Shown in pieces: positions 1 to 7,231 of a stretch of 12,907 nt of DNA. The position numbers and the translations under genes are program-made. Numbering within the stretch: the stretch's first letter is position 1; every line of letters starts with the position of its first letter. Below the pieces are notes generated by a model. It searched no databases. It saw nothing but the letters and a program-made list of their open reading frames with translations, and had not been told where the DNA came from. This stretch comes from Methanobacteriota archaeon (GTDB lineage: Archaea; Halobacteriota; Methanomicrobia; Methanomicrobiales; Methanoculleaceae), in the NCBI GenBank assembly GCA_023457135.1, contig JAEWMO010000078.1, forward strand, positions 1 through 12,907. The letters are read 5' to 3'.

Positions 1-249
1 CCCGACCGCTTCGGCAAGGGCCGTGCCGAGGACGATCCCGATATCCTCGATGGTGTGGTGTGCGTCCACCGGGAGGTCCCCGGTCGCCCGGATGGTGAGG
101 TCCATCCGGCCGTGCCGCGCAAACGACATCAGCATGTGGTCGAAGAACGGTATCCCGGTATCGATCGCCCCCGCTCCGGTGCCGTCGAGGTCGAGGGAGA
201 GGCTGATATCGGTCTCCTTCGTCGTCCGGCGGTTCTCACTCTTCCGCAT
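1..249 (-). CDS. hisB: Imidazoleglycerol-phosphate dehydratase, N-terminal part (cut by window edge)
   Basis: HisB dehydrates imidazole glycerol phosphate to imidazole acetol phosphate in histidine synthesis. Only the first 83 codons are present; the rest lies beyond base 1. The visible part is diagnostic. It has an N-terminal R-x-T-K-E-T segment (residues 8-13), LDGTG (21-25), the FFDHML motif (35-40) with metal-binding His38, FARHG (43-47), and HHTIED (64-69) whose two histidines and glutamate are the Mn-binding set of the family. The ATG at 247-249 has a GGAGG ribosome binding site about seven bases upstream and overlaps the end of hisA by 14 bases, so the two are probably translationally coupled. 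The single-domain form without a fused phosphatase is normal for archaea. Nothing looks broken in the visible part. Confidence 0.95.
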   Translation of the reverse strand, partial: MRKSENRRTTKETDISLSLDLDGTGAGAIDTGIPFFDHMLMSFARHGRMDLTIRATGDLPVDAHHTIEDIGIVLGTALAEAVG

Positions 250-955
250 GTGCCGCCTCCAGAACTTCAGGGAGATGCACTTTCCCGGCGTAGAGGGCTG
301 AGCCGAGGACCGCCCCGGCGGCCCCCGCCTCCCTGAGCGCCCGGACGTCTCCAACAGCCGATATCCCGCCCGACACGACGACCGGGATCTTCGTTCTCGC
401 GAGAAGGTCCGTCACGGGCTCGATGGCGATCCCCTGCTGGAGCCCCTCCACGTCCACGTTCGTGTAGAGGAGCGCTCCCGCGCCGAGGGCCTCGAACCGC
501 TCCGCCCAGGCAAGGTAACTGCCCGCGGGCTGCTCCCAGCCCTCGATCATCACCTCGCCCGCCCGGGCATCGATCCCGGGCATGATCCGCTCGCTCCCGA
601 ACTCGTCGGCGAGCGTCCCGACCACCTCCGGCGACCGGACGGCGAGGGTCGAGAGGATCACCCGGTCGATGCCGGTATCGAGCCACCCGGCGGCATCCTC
701 CACGCTCCGGATCCCGCCGCCGAGTTCGACAAACGCGTTCGTCTCCCTGATGAGCTCCCGGATCAGGTCGGCGTTCTTCTGCGCCCGCCCGAACGCCCCG
801 TCCAGGTTGACGATATGGAGGCCGTCCGCCCCCAGATCAAGCCACCGGCGTCCCCAGGCGGCCGGTTCCCCGTAGACCGTCGCCGCCTCCGGCCGCCCCT
901 GCACGAGCTGCACGCACCGCCCGTCCAGGATATCGACTGCAGGATAGATCTCCAT
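236..955 (-). CDS. hisA: Phosphoribosylformimino-5-aminoimidazole carboxamide ribotide isomerase
   Basis: HisA catalyses the Amadori isomerisation of ProFAR to PRFAR in histidine synthesis. The product is a 239-residue (beta/alpha)8 barrel, the usual length. Visible marks are the first strand IYPAVDILDG (3-12) with general-base candidate Asp8, ELGGGIRS (77-84) and VSGGIS (204-209) as phosphate-binding loops, and PGIDAR (126-131) with the second catalytic Asp129. An in-frame ATG exists eight codons upstream, but it would lie inside hisG, and the barrel begins directly at the chosen ATG. Only four bases separate it from the hisG stop. A bifunctional PriA/TrpF role is conceivable, but I see no reason to prefer it. 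Confidence 0.95.
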   Translation of the reverse strand: MEIYPAVDILDGRCVQLVQGRPEAATVYGEPAAWGRRWLDLGADGLHIVNLDGAFGRAQKNADLIRELIRETNAFVELGGGIRSVEDAAGWLDTGIDRVILSTLAVRSPEVVGTLADEFGSERIMPGIDARAGEVMIEGWEQPAGSYLAWAERFEALGAGALLYTNVDVEGLQQGIAIEPVTDLLARTKIPVVVSGGISAVGDVRALREAGAAGAVLGSALYAGKVHLPEVLEAAHAEE

Positions 956-959
956 GCTC

Positions 960-1859
960 TCAGCGTATGATCCGTTCAATGGGCATGACTAATATGTCTT
1001 TTGCGCCCGCCCGCTTCAGCTGGTTGATCAACTGGTAGACCCGCTCCTCTTTCACGACGGCGTGAACGGCGACCAGGTTCTCGTCGGATGCCACGTCCAT
1101 CACCGTCGGCCCGGAGAGGCCGGGCAGCACCTGCCGGACGTCCGCGAGGGCGCTCCGGTGGACGTTCATCATCAGGTAGCACTGCCCCTTCGCCCGGATG
1201 ACGCTCTCGAGGGCGAGGACGAGCTCGTCGATCTTCTCCCGCTTCGCCGCGAGCGAGGCCGGGTTTGCGACCAGGATCGTCGTGGACGTGAGGACCTCCT
1301 CGACGACACGGAGATGGTTCGTCCGGAGCGTCGTCCCCGACGAGGAGAGGTCGACGATGGCGTCGGCGATACCGAGATGCGGCGTCGCCTCGCAGGCCCC
1401 GCCGACGGTGACCACCGTCACGCCGATCCCCCGCCCGGCAAAGAACGAGCGGGTGATCGCCGGAAACTCCGTCGCCACCGTCGCCCCGTCGAGATCGGCG
1501 ACGGTCTCGATACCGGACTCCTCCGGCACGGCGACGACGAGCGTCGCCTTCCCGGTCTGCAGGTCGAGGACCTGCTCGACCGCGGAGCCCCGCTCCATGA
1601 CCATATCCCTCCCGGTAATGCCGAGGTCGGCGACGCCGCTCGCCACGTACTCAGGGATATCGATCGGGCGGGCAAAGAGGATCTCCACGTTCGGGTCCCG
1701 GGTCCGGGTGATGAGCCTACGCTCTCCCCCGTCGGCCAGATGGAGGCCGCTCTTCTCGATCAGGTCGTTGATAGGCCCGGCAATTCTCCCTTTGTTCGGG
1801 ATGGCGAGGCGGACGAGCCCGGGTCCGGGCCCGGGCTCCCGGGATGATGGTTTCGTCAT
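960..1859 (-). CDS. hisG: ATP phosphoribosyltransferase, long form
   Basis: HisG makes phosphoribosyl-ATP from ATP and PRPP, the first and feedback-controlled step of histidine synthesis. At 299 residues this is the long form with a C-terminal regulatory ACT-like domain, so it should not need HisZ. Visible motifs are RLAIPNKGRI (17-26), GVADLGITGRDM (75-86), and the PRPP-binding segment ADAIVDLSSSGTTL (165-178). The regulatory domain runs from about residue 225 (KGQCYLMMN) to the end and is where histidine would bind. The first 15 residues are Pro/Gly-rich and not conserved in the family, but I see no better start: the codons at the beginning of the conserved part (CTC GTC) are not initiators. 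A GGAG lies about 12 bases before the ATG, a longish spacing. The gene follows the SAM synthetase after 30 bases. Confidence 0.95.
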   Translation of the reverse strand: MTKPSSREPGPGPGLVRLAIPNKGRIAGPINDLIEKSGLHLADGGERRLITRTRDPNVEILFARPIDIPEYVASGVADLGITGRDMVMERGSAVEQVLDLQTGKATLVVAVPEESGIETVADLDGATVATEFPAITRSFFAGRGIGVTVVTVGGACEATPHLGIADAIVDLSSSGTTLRTNHLRVVEEVLTSTTILVANPASLAAKREKIDELVLALESVIRAKGQCYLMMNVHRSALADVRQVLPGLSGPTVMDVASDENLVAVHAVVKEERVYQLINQLKRAGAKDILVMPIERIIR

Positions 1860-1889
1860 GGGTTACGACAACTCCGGAAATTGGGAAGG

Positions 1890-3092
1890 TTAGAAGGTGG
1901 AGAGTTCTCCCCTGATGACCTTCTCGGTGATGGTGGGTGTCTTCTCCAGCCACGCGTCGATGACTCCCTCGACGTCGGGCTTGATGGACTTGATGTCATA
2001 GCCGGGCTTCGTGAGGATCTGGGCGCTTGCCACGTGCGGCTGGTCGATCGGGTAGCCGATCTGGGAGAGCATGCGGACGTACATCTCCTCGATGCCGTCG
2101 ACTTCCCTGACACAGTCCTGCGCGACCTGGGTCGCGAGGAGGTTGTAGATCTTGCCGATGTGGTTGATCGGGTTCTTGCCGCTCGTCGCCTCCATGCTCA
2201 TGGGGCGGTTCGGGGTGATCAGCCCGTTCGCGCGGTTGCCGCGGCCGACGGAGCCGTCGTCGCCCATCTCAGCCGAGGTGCCCGAGACCGTCAGGAAGAC
2301 GCTGCCGGCATCCAGGTCGTCGGCGGTGTTGATCGCGACGTTCACCTTTCTCTTCGTGAACTGCTGCGCCACGGCGGCGATCTTTTCGGTCAGGACGTTC
2401 TTCTGCTCGATATACTCGGTGATGCTCGAGCAGTAGCGGTCTACGAACGCCATCGCGATCGTGAGGGTGATGGCGTCGCCGTCGCGCAGGCACATGATCT
2501 TGCAGTCCTGGCCGATGACCGGGTACTTCGGGCGGAGCGTATCGTCCATGAACGCCGCGACGCCCCTGACGATGCTCTCCGCCTCACTGAACGGCGCGTG
2601 CCCGACACCGAACGAGGTGTCGTTCGCCCGCGGGACCTTGCCCGAACAGGTCTTGAAGACGTCCTGCAGGTCGGTCGACCCCTTCCCCATCCGGCAGTCG
2701 ACGATGACGTCGCGGTCCATGTTGATGATGGGGAGGATCTGCTTGATGTAGTCCCGCGCCGCCTCGACGGCGATCGCGTCTGCGGGGATGTTTATGCCGT
2801 TGAAGGCCTTCGTGGCCCGGCCCGAGATGAGGAAGTAGATCGGCCTCGTGATCCGGCCGCCGCCGAACTTCGGGAGCGACTCTCCCGCCACGACCTCGCC
2901 CTGGTCGGTGTTGTGGTGCAGGACGCTGCCGCACTCCTCGAGATACGACCTGCTGAGTGCCCGGCTGATCGACTCCGCGATGCCGTCTGCAAGGCTGTCC
3001 GGGTGGCCGAGGCACTTCCTCTCCACGAGCTCTATCCGCTGCTTCTCGATCGGGATCTGGTCAAGCCCTTCAACGCTGATATTCCTGGTCAT
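1890..3092 (-). CDS. mat: S-adenosylmethionine synthetase, archaeal type
   Basis: The enzyme makes S-adenosylmethionine from ATP and methionine. The 400-residue protein belongs to the archaeal family, which is highly diverged from bacterial MetK. Family-typical stretches include VERKCLGHPDSLADG near the N terminus, HHNTDQGEVVAGES, GGGRITRPIYFLISGRAT, CRMGKGSTDLQDVF, FGVGHAPFSEAE, and a Gly/Asn-rich segment around GDDGSVGRGNRANG. I chose the ATG at 3090-3092, which gives the family's M-x-R-N-I start. A GTG three codons further upstream is open, but it lies within the GGTGG at 3098-3102 that serves as ribosome binding site five bases before the ATG. It is preceded by its own TATA-like box and followed by hisG. 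Confidence 0.96.
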   Translation of the reverse strand: MTRNISVEGLDQIPIEKQRIELVERKCLGHPDSLADGIAESISRALSRSYLEECGSVLHHNTDQGEVVAGESLPKFGGGRITRPIYFLISGRATKAFNGINIPADAIAVEAARDYIKQILPIINMDRDVIVDCRMGKGSTDLQDVFKTCSGKVPRANDTSFGVGHAPFSEAESIVRGVAAFMDDTLRPKYPVIGQDCKIMCLRDGDAITLTIAMAFVDRYCSSITEYIEQKNVLTEKIAAVAQQFTKRKVNVAINTADDLDAGSVFLTVSGTSAEMGDDGSVGRGNRANGLITPNRPMSMEATSGKNPINHIGKIYNLLATQVAQDCVREVDGIEEMYVRMLSQIGYPIDQPHVASAQILTKPGYDIKSIKPDVEGVIDAWLEKTPTITEKVIRGELSTF

Positions 3093-3097
3093 CAAAT

Positions 3098-3102
3098 CCA
3101 CC
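3098..3102 (-). promoter_or_regulatory. Ribosome binding site that fixes the SAM synthetase start
   Basis: On the minus strand this reads GGTGG, followed by five bases and then the ATG at 3090-3092. The competing GTG start (3099-3101) is contained in this site, so the ATG is the better start. Confidence 0.65.
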
Positions 3103-3138
3103 GTAGTTCTAAACTATGATAAAAGAAATGATTGCAAT

Positions 3139-3146
3139 TCATATAA
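3139..3146 (-). promoter_or_regulatory. Candidate archaeal TATA box for SAM synthetase-hisGAB
   Basis: The minus strand reads TTATATGA here, in an AT-rich 60-base gap that stands out from the GC-rich surroundings. Initiation about 25 bases downstream would fall near 3115 and give a leader of roughly 23 bases carrying the GGTGG site. A second AT-rich candidate (TTTTATCATA, 3115-3124) would start transcription at or inside the ribosome binding site, so it is less attractive. Assigned by eye. Confidence 0.45.
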
Positions 3147-3152
3147 CCATTT

Positions 3153-3965
3153 CTAACCGTCGTTCCTGAGGCGGATGTCGGAACGGATACCGATCTTGCA
3201 GTTTCCCTCCCTGAAGACCCGCACCATGCCTCCGCTCTCGGAGACGGTGATCCCGATTGCCGGGATCTCGTGCGTTATGGACGCCGTTGCCCGGTGCCGC
3301 CCCCCGAGGCCGCCCGGGAGAGAGATGCCCCGCCCGGTGACGTCGAGGTACCGTCCTGCCGACCGCACCTCCCCGGTCTTGTCGATGACGAAGACCCCGT
3401 CGAGCTGGGCGAACTCCTTGATGCTCTCCCAGTTGTCCCGGTTCTTGATGTCGCGGAGGGCCGGGGGCTGCCCCTGGTAGGGGTTGAGGATCGCCTGGTG
3501 GGAGTGCCGGAAGATCTCTTCCGGGTCCCCGATGATGAACGCGGTGCCGATAGACCGTCCCTCCCGACCCTCGACCGCGATCTCGAGGGCGAGCGAGAGG
3601 GCCGCGTGGAGCACCTCCCGGGGGACGATATCGGAGAAGTCTTTCAAGTTGATGAAGTTCTTCCCCTCCTCTATGTCGTAGATGATGACCGCGTAGGGGA
3701 AGACGCCGACGACGAGACCGCTCTCCATGCTCCGCCGGAGGTAGAGGTGGACGGCGGCATCGAGCATGTGCCGTTCGCTCACCTCCAGGATGTCGTGCAT
3801 GGTGAGGTCTTTCAAGACGTCGAGCTGGAGTTCCTGTACCCAGATGATCGGGACATCAGGTGCTCCCGGGGGGATCGGGGTCTGGTCGACGAACGAGACG
3901 ACCGCCCGTGCGTTGATCTTCACCGCCACTTCGCAGGCGGTGGCAAGCATCAGGTCGCCGTTCAT
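3153..3965 (-). CDS. dacZ: Diadenylate cyclase (c-di-AMP synthase), DacZ type
   Basis: The 270-residue protein ends in a DisA_N/DAC domain, which condenses two ATP to cyclic di-AMP. Visible are EGREG..IGTAFIIGD (132-147), the first catalytic loop as DGVFVID (189-195), GRGISLPGGLGGRHRAT (211-227) containing the Arg-His-Arg signature at 223-225, and a downstream SESGG (242-246). The N-terminal ~120 residues have no membrane segment, so it is probably cytosolic, unlike bacterial CdaA; DisA's helical and DNA-binding parts are absent. This layout fits the euryarchaeal DacZ family. The usual DGA motif reads DGV, with Val191 in place of Ala. The ATG overlaps the sucD stop (ATGA, 3962-3965) and is preceded by GAGGTG, so the gene is the last member of the fumarase-Kor-Suc operon. 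c-di-AMP is linked to potassium and osmotic homeostasis in other organisms. Activity here is inferred from the motifs. Confidence 0.9.
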   Translation of the reverse strand: MNGDLMLATACEVAVKINARAVVSFVDQTPIPPGAPDVPIIWVQELQLDVLKDLTMHDILEVSERHMLDAAVHLYLRRSMESGLVVGVFPYAVIIYDIEEGKNFINLKDFSDIVPREVLHAALSLALEIAVEGREGRSIGTAFIIGDPEEIFRHSHQAILNPYQGQPPALRDIKNRDNWESIKEFAQLDGVFVIDKTGEVRSAGRYLDVTGRGISLPGGLGGRHRATASITHEIPAIGITVSESGGMVRVFREGNCKIGIRSDIRLRNDG

Positions 3966-4828
3966 AGCACCTCGCGGATCAGCCCCGGGATCTCTGAGGG
4001 TCTTGACGCGACCGGAACGTTGAGGGCGGCAAGGCGCCGGACCTTGGAGCGGGCGTCGCCCTCGCCGCCCTCGATGATCGCTCCCGCGTGGCCCATCCGT
4101 TTCTCCGGAGGAGCGCTCACGCCGGCGATGTAGGTGACGACCGGGAGATCGGTCGACCGGACACCTTCTTCTTCCAGGTTCCCTCCGACCTCGCCGATGA
4201 CGACGACGGCCTTCGTCTGCGGGTCCTCCTCAAACCGTGCGAGCACGTCCACGAACGTCTGGCCGATCACCGGGTCGCCGCCGATCCCGACGACCGTGCT
4301 CTGGCCGATGCCGGCGCGGGTGAGTTCGTCGACGACCTCGTAGGTGAGGGTGCCGCTCCGGGAGACGACCCCGACGTTCCCGCGGCGGGTGAGGTGGGCC
4401 GGCATGATCCCGAGTTTGCACTCTCCCGGCGAGAGGAGGCCGGGGCAGTTCGGGCCGATGACCGCGCAGTCGTGGAGTTTCGCGTAGGCGATCGCCTTCA
4501 TTGCGTCGTGGACCGGGATGTGCTCGGTGATGACGACCGCAAGCTCGATCCCGGCGTGCGCCGCCTCCATGATCGAGTCGCCCGCGGCGCCTCCGGGGAC
4601 GAAGCAGACGCTCGCGGTCGCATCGTGCTCCCTGAGCGCCTCACGCACCGTGTTATAGACGGGGACACCGTGGACCTCACGCCCGCCCTTGCCGGGCGCG
4701 ACCCCCGCGACGACGCCCCGCCCGCCGACCTCGCGCGCGTAGGCGTTCATCAGCTCCGTGTGGAACGTGCCCTGCTTGCCGGTGATGTTCTGGACGATGA
4801 CACCGAGGTTTTTGTCGCCGTAGATCAT
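3962..4828 (-). CDS. sucD: Succinyl-CoA synthetase (ADP-forming) alpha subunit
   Basis: SucD works with SucC to interconvert succinate, CoA and ATP with succinyl-CoA. The 288-residue protein has the CoA-binding Rossmann domain first (NITGKQGTFHT at 14-24, PGKGG at 45-49), GPNCPG (125-130), then the ligase domain with SRSGTLTYE (156-164), GIGGDP (181-186) and GHAGAI (246-251). His247 is the expected phosphorylated histidine. The frame stays open far upstream, but the ATG at 4826-4828 matches the family N terminus, overlaps the sucC stop (ATGA) and has GGAGGT six bases before it. It ends in another ATGA overlap with the diadenylate cyclase. In this operon it most likely works toward succinyl-CoA as the substrate for reductive carboxylation. 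Confidence 0.97.
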   Translation of the reverse strand: MIYGDKNLGVIVQNITGKQGTFHTELMNAYAREVGGRGVVAGVAPGKGGREVHGVPVYNTVREALREHDATASVCFVPGGAAGDSIMEAAHAGIELAVVITEHIPVHDAMKAIAYAKLHDCAVIGPNCPGLLSPGECKLGIMPAHLTRRGNVGVVSRSGTLTYEVVDELTRAGIGQSTVVGIGGDPVIGQTFVDVLARFEEDPQTKAVVVIGEVGGNLEEEGVRSTDLPVVTYIAGVSAPPEKRMGHAGAIIEGGEGDARSKVRRLAALNVPVASRPSEIPGLIREVL

Positions 4829-5910
4829 GATCTGACCTCCATCGCTGCTTTCACGGCCGCATCCATGCTCTCGAGCATCCGGTAGCCGCATTCGGCGAGC
4901 AGTTGCCTTCCTTCCGCCTCGTTCGTCCCGGCCATCCGGACGATGACCGTCGGCGCGACGCCGGCGGCGATGATGCCTTTTGCCACCTCGTCGCACCGGG
5001 TGATCCCCCCGAGGAGGTTGACCACGATCACCGAGACCTTCGGCATGCTCGCGACGAGCCGAACAGCGTGCTTCACGCGCTCCTGGTCGGCGCCGCCCCC
5101 GACGTCGAGGAAGTTCGCCGCCCGCCCGTTGTAGTACTCGATGAGGTCGAGCGTCGACATCGTGAGCCCGGCGCCGTTCCCGATGACCCCGATGGTCCCG
5201 TCGAGTTCCACGTAGGAGAACCCGTGCTGCTCGGCCTCGCGCTCGCGCTCGGAGAGGTCGCGGTTGACCTCTATTCCCTGCCGGGCGAGGGCGTTGTCGT
5301 CGACGATCAGTTTCGCGTCCGCCGCGTAGACCCCCCGCGGCGTCGTCACGAGCGGATTGATCTCCGCGAGCATGGCGTCCTTCTCCTGGAATACGTGGTA
5401 GAGGCTGTTGATGACGGGCGCGAGTTCCTTCGGGGCTCCGCCGAGGAGCTCCCGCATCAAAAACGGCGGGATGTCGTGGAGGAGCGGGGATACGACGACC
5501 TTACGGATGGCGGATTCGTCCGCTTTCGCCGCGTTCTCGATCTCCACCCCGCCCGCGTCGGCAAAGAGGACCACCGGCTGCTTGCTCGACCGGTCGATGG
5601 CGATGCTGACGTAGTACTCGTGCTCGATCGCGAGGCGCTCCTCGACCAGGACTTCCCTGACCGGGATGCCCTTGATCTCCCGCGAGAAGAGCTCGCGGGC
5701 GGTCGCGACCGCTGACCCGTTATCGGCCATCAGGACGCCGCCGGCCTTCCCCCGGCCCCCGACGTCCACCTGCGCCTTCAGCACCACGCCGTCACCCAGT
5801 TCCGCCAGGTGTGCCGTGACCTCTTCCGGCGCCCGGATGAGGACACCCTTCGGGACCGGTATGCCATACTCTGAAAAGATTGGTTTCGCCTCGTACTCCA
5901 GCATCTTCAT
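4825..5910 (-). CDS. sucC: Succinyl-CoA synthetase (ADP-forming) beta subunit
   Basis: This is the nucleotide-binding and succinate-binding partner of SucD, 361 residues. The N-terminal ATP-grasp domain is clear: YEAKPIFSEYGIPVPKG (6-22), KAQVDVGGRGKAGGV (45-59) and AEINPL (182-187) with a metal-binding glutamate. The C-terminal ligase/CoA domain shows GNGAGL (244-249), FLDVGGGA (267-274) and NLLGGITRCDEVA (298-310). No motif is missing. The ATG overlaps the korC stop (ATGA, 5907-5910). The ribosome binding site is weak (GGAG about 16 bases away), so translation probably depends on coupling to korC. ATP or GTP preference cannot be read off reliably; archaeal enzymes of this type are usually annotated ADP-forming. 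Confidence 0.97.
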   Translation of the reverse strand: MKMLEYEAKPIFSEYGIPVPKGVLIRAPEEVTAHLAELGDGVVLKAQVDVGGRGKAGGVLMADNGSAVATARELFSREIKGIPVREVLVEERLAIEHEYYVSIAIDRSSKQPVVLFADAGGVEIENAAKADESAIRKVVVSPLLHDIPPFLMRELLGGAPKELAPVINSLYHVFQEKDAMLAEINPLVTTPRGVYAADAKLIVDDNALARQGIEVNRDLSEREREAEQHGFSYVELDGTIGVIGNGAGLTMSTLDLIEYYNGRAANFLDVGGGADQERVKHAVRLVASMPKVSVIVVNLLGGITRCDEVAKGIIAAGVAPTVIVRMAGTNEAEGRQLLAECGYRMLESMDAAVKAAMEVRS

Positions 5911-6446
5911 GGTTTACACGCTCGTTCTCCGAGTTCAAATCCCCGCTTCAGTGCTTTGATGTTCAGGTTCTCCGTGCCCTTCGGAACGCTGTCGAGCACC
6001 GCACGCTCGATCGCCTCCCTGCTCACGATCCCGGTCGCCGCCACAAGGGCGCCGATCATCACGATGTTCGCGACGATCTCCCGGCCGAGGGAGGTCTTCG
6101 CCTCCGTCGTCGCCGGAATCTCGTATGCCCGGCAGGCCGGGCGGGACCGGACCCGGTCGGCGTCGAGGAGCATGACCGCGTCCTCCCGCGCCCTGATCCC
6201 GTACTTCTCGAACCCCTGCTGGGACATGATGACGTAGATGTCGGGGTCCGCCACCTCGGGGTAGAGGATCGGCGCATCGTCGATGACCACCTGCCCCATC
6301 GAGGCCCCGCCCCGGGCCTCCGGGCCGTAGACCTGGGTCTGGACGGCGTGCTTGTTGTCATAGAGCGCCGCCGCTCTCCCGAGGATGACCGCGGAGAGGA
6401 TGATCCCCTGCCCGCCGTAGCCGGAGAACCTCACCTCGTGCCTCAT
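5907..6446 (-). CDS. korC: 2-oxoglutarate:ferredoxin oxidoreductase, gamma subunit
   Basis: This is the 179-residue gamma subunit (also called KorG) of the four-subunit oxidoreductase that makes 2-oxoglutarate from succinyl-CoA, CO2 and reduced ferredoxin, or the reverse. It has the subunit's N-terminal SGYGGQGI (8-15) and YGPEARGG (40-47) motifs, and the C-terminal half is typical of the POR/KOR gamma domain. The ATG overlaps the korB stop (ATGA, 6443-6446) and follows a GGGGGTG ribosome binding site. Separate gamma and alpha chains are the usual ancestral archaeal arrangement, as opposed to the fused forms seen elsewhere. Confidence 0.95.
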   Translation of the reverse strand: MRHEVRFSGYGGQGIILSAVILGRAAALYDNKHAVQTQVYGPEARGGASMGQVVIDDAPILYPEVADPDIYVIMSQQGFEKYGIRAREDAVMLLDADRVRSRPACRAYEIPATTEAKTSLGREIVANIVMIGALVAATGIVSREAIERAVLDSVPKGTENLNIKALKRGFELGERACKP

Positions 6447-7231
6447 CGCCGCACCCCCATCGCCGGCCGGCTCCTTCGGACCAGCTCCCCGACGGTGAAC
6501 GTGCCCTCGGGGATCGGCTTTCCTTCCGCCGTCAGTCTGTTATACTTCTCCACAAGCATCGCGTGGCTCCGGATGTGCTCGACCATGGCCGAGACGGTCC
6601 GGAGCTTGTTGTGGCGGCCGTAGTTCGTCGGGCACTGGGTCCTTACCTCGATGAACGCGAGCCCCGGCGTCTGCATCCCGGTCGTGACGGCCTTCGTCAG
6701 CTCCTTGACGTGGTAAGACGTCCATCTGGCGACGTAGTTTGCCCCGGCGGCGACCGCGAGCTCCGCAAGGTCGAATGCCGGTTCGGTCGCCCCGTAGGGC
6801 GTCGTCGACGATATGGCTCCCGGCGGGGTCGTCGGGCTCCCCTGCCCGCCGGTCATGCCGTAGATGTGGTTGTTCATACAAACCACCGTCATGTCCACGT
6901 TCCGGCGGCAGGCGTGGATGAAGTGGTTCCCGCCGATGGCGGCGAGGTCTCCGTCGCCCGTGAAGACGACGACGTTGAACTCCGGCCGGGCCATCTTCAC
7001 GCCCGTAGCGAACGCAAGTGCCCGCCCGTGGGTGGTGTGGAGCGAGTCGGTCATGATGTAGCCGGGAGCGCGGGAGGAGCACCCGATCCCGGAGACGAAG
7101 ACCGTCTCGTCGCGCTTCCAGCCCATCTCCTCCACGGCCGCGAGGGTGCAGTTGATGACTGTCCCGTTGCCGCATCCCGTGCAGTAGATGTGGGGCAGGC
7201 GGTCGTCCCGGAACCAGTCGGGCGCGATCAT
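6443..7231 (-). CDS. korB: 2-oxoglutarate:ferredoxin oxidoreductase, beta (TPP-binding) subunit
   Basis: This subunit carries thiamine diphosphate and the catalytic centre, 262 residues. Visible are YCTGCGNG (16-23), SGIGCSSR (47-54), HTTHGRALAFATGVK (65-79) and the TPP motif running from GDGD (92-95) to the Asn pair at 120-121. CPTNYGRHNK (200-209) is typical of the 2-oxoacid/2-oxoglutarate branch rather than pyruvate oxidoreductase and supports Kor. The ATG overlaps the korA stop (ATGA, 7228-7231) and has GGAGGTG upstream. Substrate preference is family knowledge plus context: succinyl-CoA synthetase genes follow directly. Confidence 0.95.
   Translation of the reverse strand: MIAPDWFRDDRLPHIYCTGCGNGTVINCTLAAVEEMGWKRDETVFVSGIGCSSRAPGYIMTDSLHTTHGRALAFATGVKMARPEFNVVVFTGDGDLAAIGGNHFIHACRRNVDMTVVCMNNHIYGMTGGQGSPTTPPGAISSTTPYGATEPAFDLAELAVAAGANYVARWTSYHVKELTKAVTTGMQTPGLAFIEVRTQCPTNYGRHNKLRTVSAMVEHIRSHAMLVEKYNRLTAEGKPIPEGTFTVGELVRRSRPAMGVRR

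Noticed and set aside
1881..3119. A 412-codon open frame on the plus strand, opposite the SAM synthetase gene
   Set aside because: Its predicted protein is dominated by Asp, Arg, Val and Leu with no recognisable domain, as expected from the complement of a GC-rich gene. The minus-strand frame is an unmistakable conserved enzyme.
3093..3152. A SAM-responsive riboswitch before the SAM synthetase gene
   Set aside because: The gap is only 60 bases and AT-rich, with no long paired structure; it fits a promoter and short leader.
4829..4996. An upstream extension of sucD
   Set aside because: The added residues are Arg-rich and overlap sucC; the ATG at 4826-4828 has an excellent ribosome binding site and matches the family start.
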